From contig MZZL01000409.1 of NCBI GenBank assembly GCA_002749535.1, forward strand, positions 1,284,604-1,348,603: DNA of 64,000 nt, in the 5' to 3' direction. Position numbers and translations under genes: made by a program. Shown one piece after another: positions 48,111-59,720 of the stretch. The stretch's first letter is position 1; every line of letters starts with the position of its first letter. Under the pieces are notes generated by a model. The model saw nothing but the letters and a program-made list of their open reading frames with translations, was not told the origin of the DNA and searched no databases. The DNA is from Apophysomyces variabilis (Eukaryota; Mucoromycota; Mucoromycetes; Mucorales; Mucoraceae).

Positions 48111-49490
48111 TTCCGTTTTATATGCCTTTTTGGAATGAACGCGTAAAAAGGGAAAAGGGCAAAAAAGAAAAGGACAAGAGCGGGACACCACGGGAAAATG
48201 CAAAATCGCCACTTAGTGGTTCGGTTTAAAGGATTCTCCACACCCACTGATGAATGAAACTTGTGCAACGAAACGCTGACTGTGCTAATCCAGGTAGATA
48301 ACAAACAAAAGTGAAGTGTCTTCTCGAACCACATGTGCCATATTCACATGGAGAAGCGATCCGTAGCCCTAAAAAGAGTGGGCAACGCATAAGCTCGATG
48401 TAAGACGACAATGACCTTGAAAGGTCCGAGCGTATAAAGAAAATGCAAAACTACAACGTGCAAGAATGTATACTGCAGCCTGCTTTGAAACGTTTGGTAA
48501 CAGATATAGAGACAATCCGCTTCAAGTAAGCTTATAACAGGTCATTATACCCACGTATTGGGTGGATGTAGTTGACATTCTAAAAGTAAATGATCTGCAG
48601 GATGAATTGTTTATTTACTAAAGACTGAACGCCTGCTATCTATGTTGCAGGCTTTGTCAGGGTCCTTTTGACTGGTGCTGCTTATATGCTGTACAATGAA
48701 TATGTTACCAACCATATGAATTGTTAAAGTGTGGTTTATAAAGTCTTTGCTATAATCAACTGCTGCTTCTAAAAGTGCGTATGATCTTTGACCCAATGGT
48801 GGGAAAAAGAAGACACGACCATAGGTTACACCAAGGAATGAGGCCATGAACACAAGCTGCAGTCTCTCTACAAACCAAAAGTGCAATAAAATGGAATGGT
48901 CTATAAAACCGTCTCCCAGGAACAAATTTAAGACGGCCATTCCCAATACTCATCTTACCCGTCGTACTCTTACAGAGAGTAAGAAACAGATGTGTTTTTG
49001 CTTCTTTTTCCAAATTCAATGCTACTGTATACGACTCTTTCCAGAGATCATCAAGCAAAATCGGGACAACAAACGGACATGAAGATCTCTTTGGGTGTAC
49101 TTTATTTCCAAATATTAAAGTCTCATCTAGCAAATTCATTTGGCGCATTTTGGAAACTGGGCTTGACGCTAACAAATTACATCAATTGTCGTGTTATAAG
49201 AGTTCCAATTGACCACTTCCACTGGACTGCGACTTCGATTTTCTTAGTTTGCGAAATTAATTTTTGGGAGATTCTGGGAGGGTATGTGGCACTCTCAATT
49301 GGTTCGCACGGGGTATTTGTCAACATCTGTCATTCTGAGCGGCCATCGGATCGGGGTTTAGATGCGACGGATAACAAGGGGCGTAACTCGTCACAACGAT
49401 GGGGAAAAACAAAAAATACTTTTTTTTGTATATAAGGGGGCTTACCATAAAAAAATTTTTTCTTTACAGAGTGGAACCTCTTTTAGTAAT
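48111..49490. other. Divergent intergenic region, HbpS-like gene to threonine aldolase
   Basis: Two overlapping minus-strand frames (49175-48756, 139 codons, and 48946-48611, 111 codons) share the middle. One contains KMSIGNGRLKFVPGRRFY, faintly like the RuvC-II strand of TnpB-like proteins, but nothing firm. A pyrimidine-rich TTCTTTACAG at about 49459-49469 may be a 5'-UTR splice acceptor for the aldolase gene. Confidence 0.35.
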
Positions 49491-50745
49491 ATGATGACCA
49501 TTACAGGAAGATCATTGTTGCCCCTGGTGGCGCGCCGCAACTTTTCCAATGCCGTCATATCGCGTCTATACATTCAGAATAACCTTCAGAATGATCAGAC
49601 CCATCGGTCTGTCCAGGTTGACCCAAGTCGCAAGATATATGATTTCCGTAGTGATACGGTTACTGCCCCCACCGATGAAATGTTTGATATTATGAAGGCT
49701 GCTTCCCGCAACGACGATGTCTTCCAGGCAAGTACTTATGAAGAACTGAATTCCCGCCGGTTTTGCTAACAACGTGGTACAGGAAGATCGAAGCGTCAAG
49801 GAGCTGGAAGACTATGTGGCTGAACTTACCGGACACGAAGCAGGTCTTTTCTGTGCCTCTGGTACAATGACAAACCAACTTGGTCTTCGCACCCATCTCC
49901 ATATGCCTCCTCACTCAGTGGCCTGTGATTCCCGTTCCCACGTCTTCTTATGGGAAGCTGGTGGTATTGCCTTCCACTCTCGCGCCTCGGTGAGCCCTAT
50001 CATTGCTCGCAATGGCATCCATGTCACTGCAGAAGAGGTTGAAGCCAATTTAATCGAACCCGATCTTCATACTGCCCCTACCCGTGTGGTCTCGCTCGAA
50101 AATACCCTCAGTGGCCTGGTTTTCCCGGTGGAAGAAATTCGCAAGATTTCCGAGTTGGCACGTAGTAAAGGTTTGGCTATGCACTTGGATGGCGCACGTC
50201 TTTGGAACGCGTCTCAAGAAACCGGTGTTCCTCTGAAAACTTACGGCAAGCACTTTGATTCCATGTCTTTATGTCTGTCAAAGGGTGTTGGTGCTCCCAT
50301 CGGTTCCATCCTGGTCGGTAACGCCAAGTTTATTGACCGTGCACGCCACTTCCGCAAGCTTTTTGGCGGTGGTTGGCGTCAGGCTGGTTTTATGGCAGCC
50401 ACTGCAAAGTATTGCATTGATAACGTGGTGCCCACGATGCCTGAAACACACAAACTAGCAAAATACATGGCTAACGAACTGATATCGCTTGGTATCGAAC
50501 TTCAAGTCCCGGTGCACACTAATATGGTCCTCATTGATACTGCTAATGTCGGTCTCGACATACAAAACGATCTTTTACCTGCGCTTCTTGAGCGAAATAT
50601 CAAGATTGGCGGTATGGGTACCAAGTCAAGGCTGGTCCTTCACCACCAGGTTGACAAGGCGGCCGTTGACACCTTTGTCGAGGTGGTACGCGACCTCTTG
50701 GCTGCTCGTGAGGAAGAACCAATGAAGATGGCTAACACAGCATAG
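49491..50745 (+). CDS. GLY1: Low-specificity L-threonine aldolase
   Basis: PLP enzyme cleaving L-threonine/allo-threonine to glycine and acetaldehyde, a main glycine source in fungi. Exons are 49491-49727 and 49783-50745, joined by a 55-bp GC-AG intron (donor GCAAGT); 399 residues. The N-terminus (MMTITGRSLLPLVARRNFSN) is basic, hydroxylated and without acids, like a mitochondrial presequence, longer than the yeast cytosolic enzyme. Fold type I landmarks are YDFRSDTVTAPTDEM, GLFCASGTMTNQ, HLDGARLWN and SLCLSKGVGAPIGS, whose Lys should bind PLP, then KLFGGGWRQAG. The intron falls exactly between VFQ and EDRSVKELE. Confidence 0.94.
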
Positions 50746-51886
50746 AAAGCTATATTACTCGAGCATCATCCAATTCGTTCCCTTTCCCATGAAAAACACA
50801 ACCATTGTATCGTAGATATGCATATTCTTCTTTCTTCTGTATCATTTCCTTCCATTTCTGACCGATTAAAGTGATGAAAATGACTCGAACACTCTGCTTA
50901 GTTGAGGATTAAGAGATGTACGTTATTGAGAAAATCATGACACGTCTGGCTATGGAATGGAAAGCTGCTGTACTCGAATGTGAAATAGCATCATAAATTC
51001 ATTTCAAAACAGAGTAGGACCATTTACTTTAATTGCTAAACACAAATGCTCATCAGTTGTATGCTGGAAAACACAGATATTTCCGTGCTTTTCCCTTCCA
51101 TACACTGCAGGAAGTACCAGTGCTTGTTAAAAAGGACCATTTTGCTGCGGTAGGACATGGAAACATCCTGCTACGAATTAATGAAAAAAGGTAGGCGGTA
51201 ACCTTAGCTACGCCTATTAGTTCAAATGCAAGCTAATAACAAGCAGGTTCTTTATTTTGCTAGTTATGCAAGCCAGAATAAACCTATGAAAGCATGGCTG
51301 CAATTTGGTATTCGAAGTAAATATCAACGATAGAACGACCTGCTTCTAGATGTAAGACAGTCAAAAATATCCTGCAAGCTGTTGTTGTACATCTATGAGA
51401 AGAAAGAACCATTAAAAATGAGAAGCCGCAAGAGACGTTTGTCCAAAGAGTAAAAAAACCATTCTTAGAAAATTAAATCTCACGGTCATTCATTGCTAAC
51501 AAGCTTACACGGATCGCGAAATCGGACTGATAACACAAAAGCAACTAAGCTATAACTTGAGATCGAGCAATAAGAGGTGACCGAAGTGTGAGTGTAGAGA
51601 AGCACAACGAGAGAAAATTCAACGGAGCATCGTTCATCCCTGTACTGCCAACGTCAATAGCAAAACAATACGTGCTGCATAAGCTAATTTTTGCTGGATA
51701 CGACAACGTGATCCATTCGAACAAGTGCTCAGTCTGACGATCTGAAGCAAAAAGAGCAGAAAAGCTGTGAGAAACGGAAAAATTGAGAAAGAGTCCAGAA
51801 AGAACAGTTCTTGCGGTGGAAAAGTCAGCTTGAAAGAAATCTGACATACACTGAGATCGACGAACGGCGGGGATTCGCCTAGTACG
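50746..51886. other. Intergenic DNA after threonine aldolase
   Basis: No gene. The last 350 bases (from about 51540) contain charged plus-strand frames, for example WKSQLERNLTYTEIDERRG at about 51818-51875, that may be the worn coiled-coil region of the Fanzor-like fragment that follows. Confidence 0.35.
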
Positions 51887-52012
51887 AATCTTGTATCTGC
51901 TGGTACGGATTACGGTTTAAGTGATCCTATCCGTATCCTAATGACATACAATGACCAGTTAAACATTACAAAATTGGGGATAGAAATAAATGAAACGTGT
52001 TTGATCACTTGA
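51887..52012 (+). pseudogene. Fanzor-like RuvC-I fragment
   Basis: A 41-codon frame reads NLVSAGTDYGLSDPIRILM, matching the GTDYGL RuvC-I block of the intact Fanzor at 1-2231 (FGGTDYGL). It too follows charged, coiled-coil-like frames upstream, so domain order agrees. No RuvC-II or zinc ribbon is assembled downstream. Another frame at 52086-52263 (LLRNAHRELQLHRLHLLEES, ending with GPCPLCQSS) follows but has no recognised link. The short length makes chance possible. Confidence 0.35.
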
Positions 52013-52266
52013 TCTACCGTATTGGAATGGCTTATGCCTAGCGCTCGAACGGCGTCAAACAAGTAATATTACACATCGCTATTGCAGGCGCAAGCGCTCT
52101 GCTACGCAATGCACACCGTGAACTACAGTTACACCGCTTGCATTTACTGGAAGAGAGTCGAAACCATGGCGAACGGGACGTTTTATTCTGTAGTCAGGCT
52201 TTGTTGTATATGCTTCGCATCGAACCGACGGGTCCCTGTCCTCTATGTCAATCTAGCATATCTCTT

Positions 52267-53580
52267 CTAATGATGTCGATGGGCTGGGATCAGTGTCACC
52301 TCGCCTTCTTCATCAGATAACAAGCCTTTCTTGACCTTTTCAATGTACATCGCTAAATCTTGACCCATGATAGTGATCTTGATGCGGATCCCTTTTGCCT
52401 CCTCTAATGTCTCTTGGTGCTCCACTAGTGTCAGCGTATGACGACCAAATGCATGATTTAAAATGTGTAGACCATCCTCTAATCGGATAAATCCTTTGAT
52501 GCGATAGATATCATCCTTGGGCATCTCCTTGAGGAAGGATTCAAGTGCTGATCGATTCAAATGACCAGGTATATGTTGTATTGCTTGTATCAGATCCACT
52601 TCATTTTCTTGATGTTTGGGATCAAACACAAGTTCATTCATCGCATGCATTTTGTCATTGGTTACTTTGAAAAGCTGAGTATCAAGACCAAAGACAAGAT
52701 CAGGAGATACGCCACGGCGATCGCATTTTACTTTTGGTGTGTCTGTATTCAGTTCATTGACATGATCAAGCACTCGGTCAAGCTCTTGTTCGGTGATCTG
52801 AAAATCATTATTTAATAAAGGACAAAACGGCGCATACGAACATACGAGCTCGTGCTTATTGAGAAGGATAACGTCCGTATACTGTGCCTGAAGTTTGGCG
52901 GTATAGCTGGTGTCTTCATAGCCTGTGAAATTCACACAATCGATTACAGTGATGATCGAGTCCAGAAGGAAACCATCAGGCTCCATTTCGCGAATTTGCC
53001 ATGCAATCGGTGCTGGGTGCAAAGGATGAGAAGGATGAACAATAAGCATGTGCATGTTTCCAATTTTTACCTGGGAATGCTGATCCGCTACAGGAATACG
53101 GTTAATCTATCAATGAATCTATCAAAAGCAATATCTATTACCTTGTTTCCACAATAATTCTATCTGGGTTATACTTCTCTATGGATGATGAGCTTCTAGT
53201 TTTAGACTAGTTTAGCTCACCTTTAAGCTCCATTAGAGCCAGTTTCATCTGACCAACTAGTACACAGCAAAGACATCCATTAACCATTTCCTGGACGCCG
53301 ATATTGGATTCTTTGGCTAACTGGCTATCCACTTTTCTTCCAACCGGTTATTTCTCGACTGTACAAACACAAACATCGAAATTACCGGCAATGTCACCAA
53401 ATTCATTCTTCAAGAGGCAAACATTGTATCCTTCTGGCAAACGTCGTAACAAAGACAAGATGGTCGTAGTTTTACCTATGGATCATGTTGGTTAGTCTAT
53501 TGACAGAATGAAACGGAATACTTGCCACTCCCAAGAAAACCAGTGAAAACAGTAATTGGAATGGGTTTTGTACAAGTCAT
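52267..53580 (-). CDS. CobW/ZNG1-type metallochaperone GTPase
   Basis: COG0523 P-loop GTPase; eukaryotic relatives (ZNG1/CBWD) deliver zinc to methionine aminopeptidase. Minus-strand exons are 53580-53526, 53475-53386, 53331-53221, 53178-53142, 53087-53071, 53012-52846 and 52797-52267; introns 42-58 bp; 335 residues. The first intron is GC-AG (donor GCAAGT) and splits the Walker A GFLGSGKTTT. Next come LLKNEFGDIAVD, the family metal motif NGCLCC, Walker B-like RIIVETSGSAFPAP, and LNKHEL in place of the usual NKxD. The C-terminal domain starts near DDIYRIKGFIRLEDG, and the protein ends in a His-rich HRHH. The CxCC motif and terminal histidines fit zinc handling. Confidence 0.9.
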
Positions 53581-54299
53581 GGCGTGGCACCTTTTGTTTT
53601 CGTGGGCTCCGAAAACCTTTTGGGAAAGATGGACCTCCGACTGGTATCCGACAACCAACAAGGACATTCATACCGAGACCAGTTCAGCTACCAATGCCTA
53701 TGTGATTTTCTTAGTCAGCCATGTTAGGAGCTATTGTCCTGTAGACGCTAAATAACGGTACGAATTTCCTTGTCGATATGCGCTAGGACGCGAAGACCTT
53801 ATACTGTCTGTTTTAGCATCAGCCAAAGAGTATTTTGCAGCCAATGGATAAGACAAGCATGCATTGACCTCAAGATAGATATTCCCAAACAAGATTATGT
53901 TTATGAATGATTATTTTCGAGACTGATGTTATTGTACAAATCACAGCAATCAAAACAGGATTGAACTAATGTTCCCAGGATCTTCAAGTAATATCATGGC
54001 TAGTGCTAATAATAACTTTGTATGTCACCTTTCTCTTTGACAGGATGTTCCTTTAAGTAAGCTATCAATACCTTCGTGCTGTTACACCGAACATGCTTTG
54101 TCACAGCTAAATACATTGCTGATACAATGAAACCGTCTAGAATAAGCTAAGACTAAGTTATCACTCCAACACAAGGCAGCTACAAGACTATTCGTTATGG
54201 ATGCCTTCCATGGAGTAATCGCGCCATGAGTTTTATTTTGATGATCCATAATGTCTTATAGACTTGCTGTACATTAAATCAATCTGTTTCAACCACGTC
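53581..54299. other. Intergenic DNA between two minus-strand genes
   Basis: Upstream region of the CobW gene and downstream region of SEC61B. An antisense frame 53522-53755 overlaps the CobW start and is a shadow. No gene seen. Confidence 0.4.
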
Positions 54300-54728
54300 T
54301 TATGCGCGCAAGAACTTGCCAACGATATGAAGTCCAAACACAGAGGCAATAAATGTAAGTGACAGAACCAAAACAACAACGGGATCACTGAGGAAGAAAA
54401 GCAATGAGTTACCTATACTAAGAGTTCGTCGCTCAGTTACTTACACGCGAAGTCCAGGGGAATCATCAGAATAAATACGCATCATGCCGGATGTACTGCC
54501 TCCAGGCATAGGACCGCGAGCTGTATTCTGATTGGAACGACCAGTAACACGTCTCCTACAATTCATCGTTCAATGAAAAAGAAAACAAAACAACGATGAG
54601 TTAGCTACCTGACTGTGCCTTTAGGAGTCGAATCAGCCTATTTTTCAGTGAGCATGTCAATCATCCGTCAAAAAAACGAAAACACACTGCAAATCAAAAA
54701 CATCAGATCTGTAACTGAAACATACCAT
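54300..54728 (-). CDS. SEC61B: Protein transport protein SEC61 subunit beta
   Basis: Tail-anchored beta subunit of the ER translocon. Minus-strand exons are 54728-54726 (ATG only), 54637-54609, 54555-54445 and 54387-54300 (introns 88, 53 and 57 bp); 76 residues. The N-terminus ADSTPKGTVRRRVTGRSN is followed by GSTSGMMRIYSDDSPGLRVDPVVVLVLS, the invariant family signature, then the single C-terminal helix LTFIASVFGLHIVGKF. All exons are short and the gene is easily missed. The start-codon-only first exon is inferred from ATG/GTATGT and the in-phase acceptor AATAG/GCTG. Confidence 0.93.
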
Positions 54729-55745
54729 TATATGAGTTTGCAAGACCTGTTGAAGCAACTGACTGTGCCGTTTTTTGGTTCGTCGGTCACATGCGGAGTT
54801 ATAAGCGCGAAAGATAACTGCCTTAACAGGAGAGGGTTGGATTTGAGAAGAAACGCACGCTGCCTATCGCATAGCAATTTATGTCGGATAGCAAATTAGT
54901 TTGAGTTAACAGACAAAGACATCATACAAGTATTGCTTCTGTAGGATACTCTACCCTTAATTCTCTATATACGTTACATATAACAAATAGTTCTTCTTGT
55001 GGAAAGACAAGTCATCAGAAAATTATATTTATCAGTTGCACTCAACTTATCATTTAGCACAAGTAAACTAAATTTGCTTCCAAGAGGGCGAAATTTGGCA
55101 CATTTGTTCTTATCAGACAGATTTTACAATATAAGCTATGTTTTTTTTTGATTGAATTGATGTCTCCTTGGAATAGGAGGAAACTCCAAAGCAACACATT
55201 GTCACAGTCTAGGTCATAGTAGTACCAACCTTATAAGCAGATATATAACATTCCAGAATCAGAGAAAATAAAAGGTTAAGTCTTTTTCTGCTGCATCAAC
55301 CCTGACCCTGAAATCGATCTTTTATCGACTAACTATGATCCTCATCTTGAGTCGATAACACACATTGGCAGACATCACTGCAGTTGAAAGGACGTTTTAC
55401 CCACCTTTATTACCTTTATTAATTGGATAAAACAGTATGTGTCAGACATGATTACATTAATGCTATTGGACTAAGTTGTATGCATTCAACAATTAACATT
55501 AGAATTTTATTCGACCATGTTCTTTTCTTTAAGCTCTTTTATTGGATTAACTTGCTTACAATGATACATTCTATTGGAGCTAATGATTCTTATCTAGTCT
55601 TTCCGATTGGATGCTCTTTTCGTTGCATTTATTATTTTAGCCAATAAAATACAATTCTTTATCATGTACAACAACACTTCTTTAGCCTTATATATAGAGA
55701 AAACAAACATTTTTATTTTATTGAAGATATGTAATATAACGTACT
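54729..55745. other. AT-rich intergenic DNA
   Basis: Upstream of SEC61B. No gene. A stretch at about 55290-55370 loosely resembles part of the nearby LTR-like arms (paired tcgatc...tcgata motifs), so it may be repeat-derived. Confidence 0.35.
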
Positions 55746-58146
55746 TGTCGTATTTCGACATACACACAGACTAATAAACGTCTTCACATTACCCAAAGTA
55801 GTAATTAAAAGGAGAATAAAGCGGAGATCGTAAAAAAGACTTCTTCTTGAACCTGAAGTCGATCTGACACAATAACAATCTGAAACCTGTTGAATAAAGA
55901 CACAGTCCAGACTCAGGAACTCAGAGATAACCTCTTTATCATGACTAAACCATTGGCTATCCCAATGAAAAACTTTTCTTCATCATGAATATGTTTACGA
56001 TCTAATAACTGCTCACAGTATAAATAAGACTTGGAATCTAATCTTAATAAAAAAAAACTTTTTTCTCGAGTCTCAAGGATTTATTCTTATTATCCATTTT
56101 TTATCTTAAATTTCCCTCAGGTTCCACAGTACTAACAAGTAGCTAACTTTACGATTGGACCTACATAATCTTACCTAATTACTGAAGGCTAAAAAAGCAT
56201 AGTTATTAAAAACAATAATTAGTAAAACGTACTAAAAGCTAACATGTTAACGTACCTAAGACGGCATAGCAATAACGAACGGCAGCATTATATATAGGCC
56301 TACAAAAGATTATCTTGATGAGTAATCAAGTTACAACGTAAAAAAATACCTGTATCATTAAAACATGTGTCATGTTTCTCTGTTTTCATTTTTTAAAGAA
56401 AGGAAAAGCTACTCTATAGGAGAAATAAAAAGTCAAAATTAGTCACATTTAGGTCAGTCAATCAAAATACCTTAGTTAAAAGTAAGAAGCAAGCTTTCCT
56501 ATGACGTTGCAATTATATCGGCTATCAAAAGAAAAAAAAAAGAATGAGCTGCTGTTAAATGAAAATAAAAGCTTGCCAATAAAGAACACGCTTTAAGGTC
56601 AAGGTTGTATATCATTAGGATGATATATTATCAACATTGTGAAAGTGAGTTTGCCGATGAAGAAGTATTAAAACATCATAGAGTGAAAAAAAGCAGAGGA
56701 AAAAGTTTATAAAAGAAAAGGATAAGTGTGGTATATGTTAGAGACAAATGAGATAAAAGAAAATTGGACAATAGAATCCTTTGAGACTGAGTCGAGATTG
56801 TTTTTATTATCATTGTGTTTTCACGACTATTTATATGTTGTCTCTAAATGTAAGTATATGCATTGTATACAATGTGTTGTTCTATGTGTTGTCTCTGTAA
56901 ATGCAGTGTAGATCTAAGTGTGGAATCTGAGGGAAATTTAAGATAAAAAATGGATAACAAGAATAAATCCTTGAGACTCGAGAAAAAAGTTTTTTTTTAT
57001 TAAGATTAGATTCCAAGTCTTATTTATACTGTGAGCAGTTATTAGATCATAGTTTCTTTGACACAGATAATAAACCAATCAGTAAACATATTCATGACGA
57101 AGAAAAGTTTTTCATTGGGATAGCCAATGGTTTAGTCATGATAAAGAGGTTAGCTCTGAGTTCCTGAGTCTGGACTGTGTCTTTATTCAACAGGTTTCAG
57201 ATTGTTATTGTGTCAGATCGACTTCAGGTTCAAGAAGAAGTCTTTTTTACGATCTCCGCTTTATTCTTCTTTTAATTACTGCTTTGGGTAATGTGAAGAC
57301 GTTGTTACGGCGTAATTTTAGGTAGGATCTTGACAGTAGAATAATAATTTGGCCGTTGAATGCTTTTGAGAATAAGTGAGCACCAGGTGTGGGTTAAAGT
57401 TTAACACAAAGACTAAGAGATAACTTGAATTTGTTTGAAAGAAACGGTTAGGCCAAAGGCTTGACAATATAAGTCAATTGATCAGTTGATCAATAATAAC
57501 CAAATATAGGATAACAAAGATAAGGTTCAGAGAATCGGAGTTCTTGATAGAGTTTTGACAATGATCTCTTGCTTAGATCAGATAAATCAGATGGTCGGTA
57601 AGTTCTTGTAGAGTAAATAGAATCAAAATAAAAAAAATATGAATCGATTGGATTCAGGTTATCGATGGTTGCTTGATAAAACCAACGGAGGCGCAGTATA
57701 ATCACAATGGATAAAATAAAGCTGCTTCTTTTTAGAGAGTGTTTCTCTTGAAAGATTTCAATCAAAAGAAAGATTTGAGATGAAAAACCTGTCGTTTATT
57801 CGACTTTGATTGGGGTCATTTATACTAAATTTCAAAGGATAATCGGATAAGAAAAAGAATAAAAGAATAAAAAAAAGAAATGAACAAAAAGAGAACAAGG
57901 TAACACTAAATGGTCTCGGCTGAAGTCAGTACATCTTGTGAAGTCTCAGGTAAAGTTTGTTGTTGGTCAAATGAATCGGCTTAGCCAGATAGGTTACCTA
58001 AAGAAAAAAAGAGAAAAGAAAAATATCGAAAATGTTGTGTACTAATGATCGTGTACCAATAGTACTTGTGCGTTGACTAAGGGAATAAGGTTTTTTTTTT
58101 TGACTTTACAACGTTTATTGGTCTGTATGTATGTCGAAATATGACA
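55746..58146. mobile_element. Inverted pair of LTR-like arms with nested solo LTR
   Basis: 55746-56119 (374 bp) is repeated in inverted orientation at 56928-58146, once the nested insertion 57303-58110 and its target duplication are removed (about 407 bp; the difference is a roughly 32-base indel near 57060). Arms start TGTCGTATTTCGAC (TGTCATATTTCGAC in the other copy) and end AATTTCCCTCA, so both have TG...CA ends. Each is followed on its inner side by G(G/A)TTCCACA, which could be a primer-binding-type leader. The 808-bp centre (56120-56927) has no coding signal. Likely a rearranged LTR retrotransposon or foldback element. Confidence 0.7.
57303..58110. repeat. Solo LTR inserted in the right inverted arm
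   Basis: Begins TGTTACGGCG and ends GACTTTACA, with TG...CA termini, and is flanked by the 4-bp direct repeat ACGT (57299-57302 and 58111-58114). The uninterrupted left arm shows the pre-insertion sequence (GAAGACGTTTATTAG read in the same sense), so the ends are exact. The 808-bp sequence lacks long coding frames and has TATA-like and T-rich tracts; it fits a Ty3/Ty1-type long terminal repeat left by recombination. Orientation is not certain. Confidence 0.75.
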
Positions 58147-59720
58147 CTATGAGGATAGAGAGATGTAAAGAAAGAGGGAAAGAACCATCTTGCATAGATT
58201 AAACTGTACACTTAGTTTGATACATAATGCATGTAGTAAAATGGTCTGATCATCTTTATACTGTGTAAAGGAGAGAGCTACATTGCATGTAAAATATAAT
58301 GATCTATATACCAAATTGGAAAACTGTATTGAACTGTATTGTAGTCCCACTATTAAGGTGTATAATGACATACCAGCTATACAACAATAAGTAAAAAAAA
58401 AATGTGAATAACCCTATAAAAAAGAAGAAATAACCATGTTAAAAGTATGTGATATAAATATTGACACAGTTTCTGAGAATTGCGCATACACTGTTATACT
58501 GCTTATATTTTTACATTTGCTAGTTTTTTCTCTTTTGGAAAAGGAGAGACTGAACAATACTGAAGATTGCTCCCTCTATAGAAAAGTGGTAAAATTTTAT
58601 GTATTACCTAGGGGTAAAATGTGGATACAACGCCTACTTCAACTGCAGTGTTACAGTACTTACCAAAATATTCAAGCAGTATCTGTGGCGATCTTTCAGA
58701 TCACGTGTTCAGAACAACACTTTTCCAGCGACCGAAATTGGTCAGCTTGAAATTTTTTCTCTTCGGTGGTGACCTATCACTATGTGAAGGTGTCTCGTCC
58801 CCAACAAGATTGACACGTGCGGTGCTTATGTACTGTGACAAGTAAGTACAAAAGAAGGATGGGGATAGAAATAAATAAAATAGTACAAGACACAAAAGTA
58901 CAACAACAACAAGTGTGAATAATGAATTCACAAAATATCAACTGTTCAAACAAATACAATTGAGGGAGGGTCGGGTTAAGGAAAAGATATAATGAAGGGT
59001 AGTAGAAGAGTGTGAAAACAAAATAAAATATATGAAGGAAGATAACAAAGGGAGTTCACCAAATAAACAATGTCACTTCAAACGATCTTAGCAGTAAAGA
59101 TGAGTTCCTTAGATCCTTTCTCAAAAGCAATCTCAAAGACACTCCAAATTCACTGTACCCAGAAAAGATGTTTGCAAGTACAATACGGTTCCGGTTCTTT
59201 TTGGTTCAAAAGGTTCTTTTTCCAGGAAATTCCTCTTCCCCCTTTTTCGCGAAAGAGGTCCTTTTCCGTGTCTTTATTTCCTCTGAAACTATTCGACCAA
59301 AGAGGGGAATTCACTAGAACTAACTTAAAAATTGAAACCATACAAAACGGAGGTAAACGCTAAGGACATGGGTTAGGAAAAGCATGCGATCACTGGGAAA
59401 GAATGGGAGGAAGGATTCAGCCGTGTTTTTCAAGTTACACCAAATGACCATTTACGTCCGAGGCGGATGTGCGTGTACAAATAATTGATTGTGGTGTACC
59501 AACCAGGTCCGTAGGAGTTGTGCACGTACAAGGCAGGTGTGCACCAAACCAAGAGCAAAGGTCGCGCACCTAGGCCAACGTGTAGTGTACCTAGCCGTGT
59601 ACTTCTTGAATATTAAGACAAACTTACTCCCAAAGGCTCCATCTTTTCATTCTTTCCATGTTGCATTTACTCGGGTGGTGAGGCCGGAAAAATTATCACA
59701 CAAGTTGTCAATATGTACAA
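58147..59720. other. AT-rich spacer with one exon-like frame
   Basis: A 74-codon plus frame at 58621-58845 (LVSLKFFLFGGDLSLCEGVSS, then AVLMYCDK next to GTAAGT) looks protein-like but has no ATG and no recognised family; it could be an exon remnant. Another frame at 59070-59363 is low in signal. Nothing else is seen. Confidence 0.35.

Noticed and set aside
48611..49175. Two overlapping minus-strand frames of 111 and 139 codons
   Set aside because: Different phases over the same DNA, no continuous domain; the IGNGRLKF resemblance to RuvC-II is too slight.
53013..53055. ATG-led start of the long minus-strand CobW frame (HMLIVHPSHPLHP)
   Set aside because: These residues lie in an intron; removing it joins SGSAFP directly to APIAWQIRE, as the family requires.
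58621..58845. 74-codon exon-like frame ending near a GTAAGT
   Set aside because: Begins at GTG with a stop just upstream, so no start or acceptor can be placed.
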